Of a stretch of DNA of 45,505 nt, positions 7,774 to 15,858 are shown piece after piece. The notes beneath the pieces are model-generated. The model worked only from the letters and a program-made list of their open reading frames with translations. It did not search any database and had not been told where the DNA came from. The translations under genes and the position numbers were made by a program. Numbering within the stretch: the stretch's first letter is position 1; the number at the start of each line of letters is the position of its first letter. Source of the stretch: Dysgonamonadaceae bacterium (lineage in GTDB: Bacteria; Bacteroidota; Bacteroidia; Bacteroidales; Azobacteroidaceae); NCBI GenBank assembly GCA_031272085.1, contig JAISUN010000129.1, positions 1-45,505 of the forward strand, in the 5' to 3' direction.

Positions 7774-7775
7774 TT

Positions 7776-8726
7776 TTATATGTTTTTTGCGTTTAGTAAA
7801 ATCTTTGCAAGACAGCCTCCATTGCAAAATTTGGGCTGCATCAGGGTACAGCGGAAGCAATTTTCTGTCCTTCCGAGGCGGCGATAGGGATTAAGTTTGT
7901 TTTCAAACCACCGCTTTGCTTCGGGATAGGTTGTAAATTCCGAAAAATGCCGTTTTTCTTTGGTCGCAAGCGGCAAACAGTAAATACAGTCGCCTTCGGG
8001 CGAAATATCAAGGCGCGAACAGCAGCCCGAATTAAGCGGGGAGCCTGTATCCCAGAGGATTCCCAACTGTTCTTCGGTAAAGGCGCAAGTCGGGATTCCA
8101 CATTCATATTCGAGGCGAATATCGTGCTTTTCGGCTTCCTGTGCGAGTTTCACAACTTTCTCGGCCACTACGGAATAATCCTCGTCTTCGAGAAAATAGT
8201 TCGAGCCGGTAAGCGTGGGCAGCACAAAGCCGATTTTGATGCTCCGATTCAGATTATATTCCTCAATCAGGCGGATAGCCCAGTCGCTGTCGTCATCGTC
8301 GGGAATGATATTAAACGTGATTGTCGCGTGATGTTTCAATGCGCGGAGCGAAGCCTCGATATTGCGGCGTTGCTCATCATTCCAACTGCTTGGCGGATTG
8401 ATATTTACAACCCATGAAACGGGCAAATCGGCTAACTTTTCGGAATATACGGGAGCCTGTGCCGTTGCAAGATTTGAAAAGACTGTTATGCTAAAATCGC
8501 GGGCAAGCAAATATTCTGCAATATGCTCGAAATCGGGATGTAAAGTAGGTTCGCCGCCCATCAGATGAATCGATTTGTTTTCCGGCGTCCGCGAAATCCA
8601 CTCCACAATGCTCTCGAATGTTTCGGCGCTCATATTTTTTCCGGCTAATCGCGGAGCCATAAAATCCATTCCGAAACAGTAGGAACAGCGGTAGTTACAG
8701 CGATTTGTCAACATTAAATTTGCCAT
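7776..8726 (-). CDS. Radical SAM protein, RiPP maturase candidate
   Basis: 316 residues starting MANLMLTNRCNYRCSYC; the radical SAM motif sits only ten residues from the N-terminus, so there is no upstream domain. GGEPTLHP follows near residue 60. Cysteines in the middle (GCCSRLDI, DCIYCLPL) and the tail CFRCTLMQPKFCNGGC form a SPASM/twitch-like set for auxiliary clusters. The ATG is chosen over a TTG two codons upstream because the paralogue also begins MANL and because it avoids overlap. It directly precedes the PqqD-like gene, the classic pair of maturase and leader-binding protein. Reaction unknown; crosslinking at Tyr is a reasonable guess from the cores. Confidence 0.84.
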   Translation of the reverse strand: MANLMLTNRCNYRCSYCFGMDFMAPRLAGKNMSAETFESIVEWISRTPENKSIHLMGGEPTLHPDFEHIAEYLLARDFSITVFSNLATAQAPVYSEKLADLPVSWVVNINPPSSWNDEQRRNIEASLRALKHHATITFNIIPDDDDSDWAIRLIEEYNLNRSIKIGFVLPTLTGSNYFLEDEDYSVVAEKVVKLAQEAEKHDIRLEYECGIPTCAFTEEQLGILWDTGSPLNSGCCSRLDISPEGDCIYCLPLATKEKRHFSEFTTYPEAKRWFENKLNPYRRLGRTENCFRCTLMQPKFCNGGCLAKILLNAKNI

Positions 8727-8728
8727 AA

Positions 8729-9676
8729 TCAAACAACATTATAACTTTTACAACCTCCGCGGCAGGCCCGCCTGCGGTAATGCTTGCAATCGGCGCATTG
8801 GGGAAAAATCCCCGCCCGATGGCCAAAATAATCGCCGATATGCTTATCGAAACTGCGGTAAAGTTCGCGCAAATTGTCGGTTCCAAGAGCATTTTCGCGA
8901 TGCAGGCGGAACAATGGGAAACAGTTCCACGCTTCAAGTCCGGGGCCAATATCGACCACAGGACAGCAATCGAAAGCCATATTTACCCCGCTGCGCTGCA
9001 AAACGCCGATTTCGCGGGTAGTGAACATACAGGCGGTAAATCCGCAATCCATACCGAGAGAAACACTGCGCTCGGCGGCAGTTTCCGCCATTCTTACAAA
9101 ATATTTTCCCATTTCTGCAAAGCGGTCGGAACTGATAAAGCGGTTGCCGCCCCGGTAAATCGGCAAGGCTAATCCCACTCTGATAAACCGCATCAGCAGA
9201 TGGTATTCGTCTATCGTATCGAAAAGAAAAGAGAAATCGGCCTCCGTATCGAAAATTGTGTATGAAAGCGAAGTTATCCGGTTGAAACGGCTCATAAAAT
9301 CTGTGAGATTGCGGTATTTCTCGTCGGTATAAGTATCTCTTGTTCCAATATTTACAACAAAATAGACGGGATTTTTGCCAAATTCAATACTGTTCAGCGC
9401 TTCGGGAGCGGGATTTGTCGCGCTGGTAAAAACTTTGGCAGTAATATTGCGGCTCCACAACAATTCTAAAACTTCGCCAAGATGCGGATACAGAAAGGGT
9501 TCGCCGCCCAATATGCCGAGTTCGTGAAACTGGCCGGGATAATGGTCTAACAGTGCGCGGATTTCATCGATGGTCAAAATATCATCCACGTTTCCCCCGC
9601 CCTCTTTCAGAACCTTTCGAGCAAAGCAAAAGGGACATCCTCGGTCGCATCGGTGCGTTAGATAAAGATTAGCCAT
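8729..9676 (-). CDS. Radical SAM protein, RiPP maturase candidate (paralogue)
   Basis: About 315 residues if started at MANLYLTHRCDRGCPFC; an in-frame ATG nine codons upstream would overlap the preceding gene by 16 bases and is the alternative. The CxxxCxxC motif and GGEPFLYP are intact, with DCCPVVDI, an AWNCFPL segment, and the tail CADCKHYRRRACRGGC as auxiliary cluster ligands. It matches the next gene in layout: same N-terminus, the LPxxxGxNxF middle motif, and the Cys-rich tail, so they are products of an old duplication. The gene lies 2 bases from its paralogue. Presumed to act on the same precursors, perhaps at other positions. Confidence 0.84.
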   Translation of the reverse strand: MANLYLTHRCDRGCPFCFARKVLKEGGGNVDDILTIDEIRALLDHYPGQFHELGILGGEPFLYPHLGEVLELLWSRNITAKVFTSATNPAPEALNSIEFGKNPVYFVVNIGTRDTYTDEKYRNLTDFMSRFNRITSLSYTIFDTEADFSFLFDTIDEYHLLMRFIRVGLALPIYRGGNRFISSDRFAEMGKYFVRMAETAAERSVSLGMDCGFTACMFTTREIGVLQRSGVNMAFDCCPVVDIGPGLEAWNCFPLFRLHRENALGTDNLRELYRSFDKHIGDYFGHRAGIFPQCADCKHYRRRACRGGCKSYNVV

Positions 9677-9687
9677 ATCATTAATTT

Positions 9688-9948
9688 TCAAGCATTTATC
9701 CAATATACAAAGCGGGAATTTTCTCCTATTTTTTCGAGTTCAAACGGTAAAACATTCCTGTTTGGACGGATGAAAGTTTTTCCGTTGCGGGTAAGCCAGG
9801 CGTGTCCGCAAGTCCGACCGCCGAGATACATCATAATATTGATTCGATAGAAAGATTTTCTGTCGAAAAAACTGCAAATACCGTACAGCAACAATGAACG
9901 GTAATAACAGCGATGTTCCGAAAACTTTTTTAATTTAAAAAGCGTCAC
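9688..9948 (-). CDS. Lasso B2-like transglutaminase-fold protein (putative leader peptidase)
   Basis: First gene of the operon, 86 residues from a GTG start. It shows HRCYYRSLLLYGIC (catalytic Cys of the family's CLxRSL motif) at about residues 12-25 and CGHAWLTRNGKTF around residues 48-60, where the HAW His is the second catalytic residue. In lasso peptide systems the B2 protein of this fold cuts the leader off. It is shorter at the N-terminus than usual B2 proteins (about 140 residues), with only 13 residues before the Cys. A stop at 9961-9963 in frame and the promoter just beyond leave no room for a longer start. Either a minimal version or one that has lost its first helices. Confidence 0.68.
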   Translation of the reverse strand: MTLFKLKKFSEHRCYYRSLLLYGICSFFDRKSFYRINIMMYLGGRTCGHAWLTRNGKTFIRPNRNVLPFELEKIGENSRFVYWINA

Positions 9949-9968
9949 CTCATTGCAATTTTACTTTG

Positions 9969-9976
9969 CAAAGATA
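9969..9976 (-). promoter_or_regulatory. Promoter -7 box (TATCTTTG) of the RiPP operon
   Basis: On the minus strand TATCTTTGCA is a perfect TAnnTTTG element about 20 bases ahead of the GTG of the B2-like gene. Transcription from here would give a very short leader. No other promoter-like box stands out between the tightly packed genes from 9948 to 1133, so this is likely the main promoter of the whole operon. No clear TTTG -33 element was found. Confidence 0.65.
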
Positions 9977-10039
9977 AGAATACTTTTTTAAATAAAATAG
10001 CCCCCAAAAGAGTGGTTTTTTTGTGAAAATCAAGTGTTT

Positions 10040-11548
10040 TTACTGCATATTTTCAATCATATTCAGCATCCGCATCGTCGCTTTTATGGCGGCAATGGTC
10101 TGGTCAACGTCCAAACCGCGGGTTTTGAAGTCTTTTCCGTTGAAATTCCACGCAATAGTGGTTTGAACAAGGGCGTCGGTGCGGCCTCCGGCCGGGATTG
10201 TAACGTTGTAATCGGTCAGCGCTGGCTTGGGTTTGCCGAGTTTGTTGTATATTTTCCATACCGCTTTCGAGAAAGCGTGAAACTGGCCGTCGCCGGGCAT
10301 TGTTTCTTCGTATTCTTCTTCGCCAATTTTTATCCTGACTGTGGCAGTCGGACGCAATCCGCGGGCAAGCGAAAGCGAGAAATTGACCATTTTTATTGTG
10401 TCGGCCGACTGGGTGTGCATAACGTCGGAAACGATGTACGGGAGGTCGTCCTGGGTAACGATTTCTTTTTTGTCGCCAAGTTCGATAATCCGCTCGGTAA
10501 CTTTCTTCATCGCCTCGTTGTCGAGCGTGATTCCGAGCGCTTCGAGGTTCTTCTTGATGTTCGATTTTCCGGAAGTTTTTCCGAGGGCGTATTCTCGTTC
10601 GCGACCAAAACGTTCGGGCAGCAAGTCGTTGTAATACAGTTTGTTTTTGTTGTCGCCGTCGGCGTGAATGCCGGCGCACTGGGTAAAAACATTGTCGCCG
10701 ATAACCGGCTTGTTGTTCGGGATTCTGATTCCGGAATAGGATTCCACGACGCGGCTTGCGCGGTTCAGTTTTTTCTCGACTATGTTGGTTTTTATTTTCA
10801 ACTGGTCGTGAAGCATCGCTATAACGCTGGTCAGAGGCGCATTTCCGGCGCGTTCGCCAAGTCCGTTTATCGTAGTGTGAAGACATTTCACTCCGGCTAA
10901 AGCCGCTGAATATGAGTTGCCTACCGCCAAATCGTAATCGTTGTGCGCGTGAAAATCGAAATGCAAATCGGGATAACGCTGAATCATCTCGCGGCAAAAG
11001 CGGAGCGTATTTTCAGGATTCAGGATGCCGAGCGTATCGGGCAGCATAAAGCGGCGAATACTCTCATCTTTCAGATTATCAACCATATAGAAGACATATT
11101 CGGGCGAGTGCCGGATACCATTCGACCAGTCTTCGAGGTAAATATTGACGTCGATTCCGCGTTTTTTTGCTTCGGCAAGGACGAATTTTATGTCGGCCAA
11201 ATGCTCTTCGGGCGTTTTCCGCAACTGTTCCGAACAGTGTTTCAGCGAGCCTTTGCAAAGCAGGTTCAGGACGCGGCATCCGGCGCGTGTGAGCCAGTCG
11301 AGCGACACCGTGCCGTCAACAAAACCCAGAATTTCTATCCGGTCGAGCATATTTTTCGAGGCAGCCCATTCGGCCACCTTGCAGACTGTCTCAAACTCGC
11401 CTTCGGAAACCTTTGCGGACGCGAGTTCAACGCGGTCAACACGCAGTTCTTCGAGCAGCAGGCGGGTTATGTGCATCTTCTCGGCATACGAAAAAGACAC
11501 GCCCGAAGTCTGCTCGCCGTCGCGTAAAGTTGTATCGAGGATTTCCAT
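10040..11548 (-). CDS. 2-isopropylmalate/citramalate synthase family protein (LeuA/CimA-type)
   Basis: About 502 residues. The N-terminus ILDTTLRDGEQTSGVSFS is the HMGL-like TIM-barrel signature (metal-binding Asp and catalytic Arg), FDFHAHNDYDLAVGN carries the metal-binding His pair, and GLGERAGNAPL follows. The C-terminal about 130 residues form the allosteric LeuA dimer domain. The enzyme condenses acetyl-CoA with a 2-oxo acid: 2-oxoisovalerate for leucine, or pyruvate for the citramalate route to isoleucine. Without leuB/C/D beside it the substrate is not settled, and the citramalate type is plausible for this stand-alone form. Start at ATG 11548 (MEILDTT) is supported by a promoter box just upstream. 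Confidence 0.85.
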   Translation of the reverse strand: MEILDTTLRDGEQTSGVSFSYAEKMHITRLLLEELRVDRVELASAKVSEGEFETVCKVAEWAASKNMLDRIEILGFVDGTVSLDWLTRAGCRVLNLLCKGSLKHCSEQLRKTPEEHLADIKFVLAEAKKRGIDVNIYLEDWSNGIRHSPEYVFYMVDNLKDESIRRFMLPDTLGILNPENTLRFCREMIQRYPDLHFDFHAHNDYDLAVGNSYSAALAGVKCLHTTINGLGERAGNAPLTSVIAMLHDQLKIKTNIVEKKLNRASRVVESYSGIRIPNNKPVIGDNVFTQCAGIHADGDNKNKLYYNDLLPERFGREREYALGKTSGKSNIKKNLEALGITLDNEAMKKVTERIIELGDKKEIVTQDDLPYIVSDVMHTQSADTIKMVNFSLSLARGLRPTATVRIKIGEEEYEETMPGDGQFHAFSKAVWKIYNKLGKPKPALTDYNVTIPAGGRTDALVQTTIAWNFNGKDFKTRGLDVDQTIAAIKATMRMLNMIENMQ

Positions 11549-11569
11549 ATTTTTCTCTAATTTGCACCG

Positions 11570-11577
11570 CAAAAGTA
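11570..11577 (-). promoter_or_regulatory. Promoter -7 box (TACTTTTG) of the LeuA/CimA-type gene
   Basis: TACTTTTG on the minus strand fits TAnnTTTG and lies about 21 bases before the ATG at 11548. It falls inside the longer reading frame (to 11572), which argues for the shorter start. Confidence 0.55.
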
Positions 11578-11651
11578 GTAATTTTTCTCAACAATCGGCT
11601 CAACAAATCAAGAATTTCCCGCTTTTGCTTTCGATTATTAAGAAATTATAT

Positions 11652-11659
11652 TAATTTTG
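11652..11659 (+). promoter_or_regulatory. Promoter -7 box (TAATTTTG) of the restriction-modification gene
   Basis: TAATTTTG fits TAnnTTTG and lies 19 bases ahead of the ATG at 11679. A TTTG at 11624-11627 could be the -33 element, with spacing (24) somewhat above the usual range. Confidence 0.5.
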
Positions 11660-11678
11660 CATCTGAAAATATTTTCCA

Positions 11679-14153
11679 ATGAAATACGGCAACATCCGCG
11701 AAGAAGAACTGAAAAACCGCGTCGAGAAAGACTTTTTCGACCGCTTCGATTGCGCCGCTATTGTTGGAAATATCGACTTTGCCGTATGCTCGAAAAACCG
11801 GCCTGATTCCGACGCCGAATACCTGCTCTGGGCCGAAGCAAAAGCCGCCTGCACAGACATTCTCGCAATGCTCGCACAACTTGTTTTGACTATCGGAAAA
11901 GCCCGTACTTTCGACAAATTTCTTCCACCGGCATTTCTCGGCTGCTTCGACTGCGAAAAAATCGCTTTCATTCCCTATCACGAAATCCAGGATATTTTTT
12001 ATCAGAACGATTTTAACTGGAAAGTAAATTCCTCTGACATAACTACAAAAGAGTTTCAGCAAATTTACGGTCAGGTAAAAAAAATCATCGAAAACGATAT
12101 TCCTTTTGAAACATATCTTTTTGATTTTGAGAAAGATGAAGCGGAATTGCGGAAATTTATCAGGGAAAATTTCAGGTATTCCATTTCTGACAGAACCGGA
12201 ATATCTAAACTGCAAATCGACAAAAACAATTTCATTACCATTTACCAAAAATGGGCAAAAACCGTTAAACCAACCATCAACATTGAATGGGACAGGGTTA
12301 AGCCGAATGGCATTGTTGACGGCGCATTCTATCTTGCCGACCTGATTTCGGACAAAAACACCACGCTGCTCGAAAAACTGAATGTAGTGCTGAAATCCAC
12401 GCATTACGTCGCCAACCGGCGGATTGATACTTTCGGAATGTTCGCCTCGAACACCATTGATTTTACCGACAAACAGCAGGCGCACACGCAGTTTTGGGCA
12501 AAATACGAGCGTCCGCCGAAAGAAGATTATTGGGATTATATTATCGAACGCCACGATTTGCTTGTGCCGCAGGATGTTCGCGAGCGGAAAGGCAGTTTTT
12601 TTACGCCGACAGAATGGGTAGAACTTTCGCAACAGTACCTTGCCGACGTTTTCGGCGAAGACTGGCAAGATGAATATTACATTTGGGATTGCGCCGCCGG
12701 AACGGGAAATCTGCTCGCCAACCTGACCAACAAATACAATATCTGGGCTTCCACGCTCGACAAACAGGATGTCGATGTTATGCACGAGCGGATAAAACTG
12801 ATGAACGAAAAGTCGATGAACGGACAGGGCGCAAACCTGCTTGACGACCATGTTTTCCAGTTCGATTTCCTGAATGACGGTTTTGACAAGTTGCCCGAAG
12901 GCTTGCAAAGAATCATCAAAGACGAAAAACTGCGCAGGCGGCTGATAATTTATATCAATCCGCCGTATGCGGAAGCCACTAATTATAAAGGAAATACAAA
13001 GGCTGACGTGGCGCGTATAAGCAAGATTTCCGAAAAATATAAAAAGGAATTGGACGGCGCAATGAACGAACTTTACGCTCAATTTTTCATTCGCGTTTTT
13101 AAAGAAATACCATCTGCAACACTGGCTGCATTCAGCAAAATAAAATATATCAGCGCACCGAATTTCAAGAAGTTCAGGCAAGTTTTTACAGGCAAATTTC
13201 TGAAAGGCTTCGTTTGCCCTTCTTCAACATTCGATAACGTAACAGGCAATTTTCCTGTCGGTTTTTCAATTATTAAATTTGATGAAAAATCGGCGCTTAA
13301 ATCTGTTTCGTTTGACGTTTTCGGTGCAAATAACGAATATATCGGTCAAAAACAATTTCATTCGGATGACGATAAAAAGTATATAAATCAATGGATTTCA
13401 ACCTATAAGAAAGATGGTGAGGGGCTGTGTTTCCTGAATTGTGCAAACAATTCCTTTCAAAATCAAAAATATGTTTGGATAAGCGTTAAAGAGCAGAATA
13501 CGCATTGTGCGCATTTGCCGTTAGTCGTTGATTCAATAATTCCTGCGAGCATTTATTTTGCCGTCCGTCATTGCATTTCTGCAACTTGGCTCAACGACCG
13601 CGACCAGTTCCTTTTCCCCAATAAAAAATGGGAAAAAGACATTGATTTTCAGAACGATTGCCTTGCATTTATGCTGTTTCACGGACAAAACCGCATTTCC
13701 TGCAAAGACGGCGTAAATCATTTCATCCCCTTTGAAGAATCCGAGGTAAACGCGCGTACAAAGTACGAAAGCCATATTATAATCAGTTTCCTGAAAGGCA
13801 AAAAAATCCACAATGCCTATACGGATTTGTTCGACCAGCAGGAAAAAACGATGTCGAAACGCGAATTTTCGCCCGAAGCCCAAGCCGTTTTCGATGCGGG
13901 GCGGGAACTTTGGAGGTATTATCACGATAGATATTCCATTTTTTTGAAAAATGGAATATCTGAATACAACGTAAACGCCTCATTATACGACATTCGCGAC
14001 TATTTTCAGGGCAGAAACGAAGCCGGCAAGATGAACAACAGTTCGACCGATGAAAAATACAACGAACTGATTGGCGCCTTGCGCGAAAAACTGAACCTTT
14101 TGGCGAAAAAAATCGAGCCGAAAGTCTATGAATACGAATTTTTAATGCAATAA
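11679..14153 (+). CDS. Single-chain restriction-modification enzyme (type IIG-like)
   Basis: 824 residues. The N-terminus looks like a PD-(D/E)xK nuclease: IDFAV near 32-36 and EYLLWAEAKA at 47-56. The middle holds an adenine methyltransferase: GSFFTPTEWVELS near 305-318, motif I DCAAGTGNLL at about 337-346, and motif IV NPPY at 427-430. The C-terminal about 350 residues, with no family motif that I can name, would hold the target recognition part. Such fused enzymes both methylate and cut DNA without partner subunits, and none is seen here. The gene lies between a metabolic synthase gene and iorB, ending 15 bases before iorB, which suggests insertion into a metabolic operon. Confidence 0.8.
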   Translation: MKYGNIREEELKNRVEKDFFDRFDCAAIVGNIDFAVCSKNRPDSDAEYLLWAEAKAACTDILAMLAQLVLTIGKARTFDKFLPPAFLGCFDCEKIAFIPYHEIQDIFYQNDFNWKVNSSDITTKEFQQIYGQVKKIIENDIPFETYLFDFEKDEAELRKFIRENFRYSISDRTGISKLQIDKNNFITIYQKWAKTVKPTINIEWDRVKPNGIVDGAFYLADLISDKNTTLLEKLNVVLKSTHYVANRRIDTFGMFASNTIDFTDKQQAHTQFWAKYERPPKEDYWDYIIERHDLLVPQDVRERKGSFFTPTEWVELSQQYLADVFGEDWQDEYYIWDCAAGTGNLLANLTNKYNIWASTLDKQDVDVMHERIKLMNEKSMNGQGANLLDDHVFQFDFLNDGFDKLPEGLQRIIKDEKLRRRLIIYINPPYAEATNYKGNTKADVARISKISEKYKKELDGAMNELYAQFFIRVFKEIPSATLAAFSKIKYISAPNFKKFRQVFTGKFLKGFVCPSSTFDNVTGNFPVGFSIIKFDEKSALKSVSFDVFGANNEYIGQKQFHSDDDKKYINQWISTYKKDGEGLCFLNCANNSFQNQKYVWISVKEQNTHCAHLPLVVDSIIPASIYFAVRHCISATWLNDRDQFLFPNKKWEKDIDFQNDCLAFMLFHGQNRISCKDGVNHFIPFEESEVNARTKYESHIIISFLKGKKIHNAYTDLFDQQEKTMSKREFSPEAQAVFDAGRELWRYYHDRYSIFLKNGISEYNVNASLYDIRDYFQGRNEAGKMNNSSTDEKYNELIGALREKLNLLAKKIEPKVYEYEFLMQ
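13929..13961 (+). repeat. Perfect 15-bp inverted repeat inside the restriction-modification gene
   Basis: AGATATTCCATTTTT and its exact reverse complement are separated by only TTG. As RNA this would be a strong hairpin near the 3' end of the coding region. It encodes RYSIFLKNGIS. A related but imperfect pair lies near 12177-12208 and encodes RYSISDRTGIS. Confidence 0.85.
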
Positions 14154-14168
14154 AAACACAATATATTA

Positions 14169-14759
14169 ATGAAAACAGATATAATTTTAGCAGGCGTAGG
14201 CGGGCAGGGAATCCTCTCGATAGCCGCAGTTATCGGGGAAGCCGCCTTACAGGACGGTTTGTATATGAAACAGTCGGAAGTTCACGGAATGAGCCAGCGG
14301 GGCGGCGACGTGCAGTCGAACCTGCGCATCAGCGACCAACCGGTGGCCTCCGACCTCATCCCGACCGGCGCCGCCGACGTCATCATCTCGCTCGAACCGA
14401 TGGAAGCCCTGCGCTATTTGCCATGGCTGAAACGCGAAGGCTGGATTGTAACCAACTCAAACCCGTTTGAAAACATCCCCAACTATCCCGAAATGGACAA
14501 GATTATGGCCGAATACGACAAATTGCCGCACAAGGTAATCATCGACGTAGAGCGGATTGCAAAGGATTTGGGCGTGCCGCGTTCGAGCAACGTTGTCCTG
14601 CTTGGAGCCGCCTCGCCGTTCTTGGGGATAAGTTTCGACAAGTTGCAAAACGGCATCCGCAGCATTTTTGGACGAAAAGGCGAAGAAATCGTCGAGGCAA
14701 ACCTGAAAGCGCTCGAAGCAGGGAAACAATTTACCGACAAAATGGAAATCTTGTCATAA
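14169..14759 (+). CDS. iorB: Indolepyruvate ferredoxin oxidoreductase beta subunit
   Basis: 196 residues, full length for IorB. DIILAGVGGQGILSIAAVIG is the gamma-type domain of 2-oxoacid:ferredoxin oxidoreductases, followed by KQSEVHGMSQRGGDVQSNLR, highly typical of IorB. The enzyme oxidatively decarboxylates aryl pyruvates from aromatic amino acids to aryl-acetyl-CoA, passing electrons to ferredoxin, and needs the thiamine-diphosphate alpha subunit IorA. iorA is normally directly upstream, but here that place is taken by the restriction-modification gene and iorA is not in the window. It is probably co-transcribed with that gene or has a weak promoter of its own. Confidence 0.92.
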   Translation: MKTDIILAGVGGQGILSIAAVIGEAALQDGLYMKQSEVHGMSQRGGDVQSNLRISDQPVASDLIPTGAADVIISLEPMEALRYLPWLKREGWIVTNSNPFENIPNYPEMDKIMAEYDKLPHKVIIDVERIAKDLGVPRSSNVVLLGAASPFLGISFDKLQNGIRSIFGRKGEEIVEANLKALEAGKQFTDKMEILS

Positions 14760-14942
14760 AAATTTTTCAAATTTTGACAAAAATACAAAAATGAGCATAA
14801 AAACATCCGATTTCTGAAAAACACGCTCAAATTGGCAAAGCGCCTTTCAAAACAAAGCGCAAATAACCAAAAAAATCAAACTTATTGAATTGATATGCCA
14901 AAAAAACTTTCAAAGTTACCGCTTTTTGTAAAAAAAATGCCT

Positions 14943-14950
14943 TACCTTTG
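14943..14950 (+). promoter_or_regulatory. Promoter -7 box (TACCTTTG) of the AraC-family gene
   Basis: TACCTTTG fits TAnnTTTG and lies 56 bases before the ATG at 15007. A TTTG at 14925-14928 is nearer than usual. The rest of the 14760-15006 gap is AT-rich with no other feature that I can support. Confidence 0.5.
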
Positions 14951-15006
14951 GAAAGTTTTTAATTCATTGCGTATTTTTTATCCGCAATGTGCAAGACAAC
15001 TAATTT

Positions 15007-15852
15007 ATGAACTGCTGTAACAAGATTAATGAGGTAAAAAAGGGCGGATGTTCTTTTTTAGAGAATCCGGCAAAACCAACTCTTGAAATAGTCGGCGGCG
15101 AGGCGGAACAAAAAATCCCGCGGATTTCCGACTGTATCGTGTTTATCTGTATGTTGAGCGGAAAAGCCGACATAACCTGCCATTCGTTCAGCAAGCCGGT
15201 AAGTATCGAGGAAAACTGCATTATTTCCATTCCGAGGAATGCAAGTTTCGCTATCCGCTTTACCGCTGCCGGACAGGCATTGATATACTACGACCGCGAA
15301 CAGATATGCCTCTGCAAGCGGGTTGTGGAACTTCAAGCGCTCAAAACAGAACAAATCGCAGGTAAACCGCTGAAAATCAACGAACCAATAATAGATATCC
15401 TGCACAGTTTTTCCGATACCGTGGATTTGGGGCTTAAATGCACCAAATATTACAAACTCAAAATGGAAGAGTTGTTCATCCTGCTTTTTATGTACTATAC
15501 CGACGATGAACTTTACTCGCTGTTCCAGCCTGCGTTTTCCGACAATGTCGCCTTCAAGCAGATAATTATTGCCAACCGCAATAAACTGTTCAAAGTCAAT
15601 GACTTTGCTTCGGAAACCCATCTTTCCCGCGACGCTTTCCGCAAGCATTTCAGAGATTGTTTCGGAACCACGCCGCAAGAATGGATACTTTCGGAACGCA
15701 AGCAACTGATTCTCAACGAGTTGAAATCAGCAGACGCTCCTATTCACGAAATATCGGCTAAATGCGGATTTTTAAGCGTTCCGGAGTTTTACAATTTTTG
15801 CCGGAAACATTTCGGGAAAACGCCTTCGGAATTGAGGAAAATCCAATCCTGA
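15007..15852 (+). CDS. AraC-family transcriptional regulator
   Basis: 281 residues. The C-terminal about 85 residues form the two helix-turn-helix units of the AraC family: FKVNDFASETHLSRDAFRKHF, then GTTPQEWILSERK, and HEISAKCGFLSVPEFYNFCRKHFGKTPSELR. The N-terminal part has a cupin-like beta-rich stretch (SGKADITCHSF, then ISIPRNASF), a likely ligand-binding or dimer domain without clear similarity. The gene is a single unit, convergent with ccsA (6 bases apart), so context does not name its targets. Confidence 0.88.
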   Translation: MNCCNKINEVKKGGCSFLENPAKPTLEIVGGEAEQKIPRISDCIVFICMLSGKADITCHSFSKPVSIEENCIISIPRNASFAIRFTAAGQALIYYDREQICLCKRVVELQALKTEQIAGKPLKINEPIIDILHSFSDTVDLGLKCTKYYKLKMEELFILLFMYYTDDELYSLFQPAFSDNVAFKQIIIANRNKLFKVNDFASETHLSRDAFRKHFRDCFGTTPQEWILSERKQLILNELKSADAPIHEISAKCGFLSVPEFYNFCRKHFGKTPSELRKIQS

Positions 15853-15858
15853 CCACGC

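Noticed and set aside
10034-10900. 288-residue plus-strand frame
   Set aside because: Antisense to the LeuA/CimA-type gene; rich in Phe/Val from the mirror of conserved codons and with no domain signature.
11646-13181. 511-residue open frame on the minus strand
   Set aside because: It is fully antisense to the restriction-modification gene, whose frame has clear nuclease and methyltransferase motifs; the antisense translation is low in recognisable motifs.
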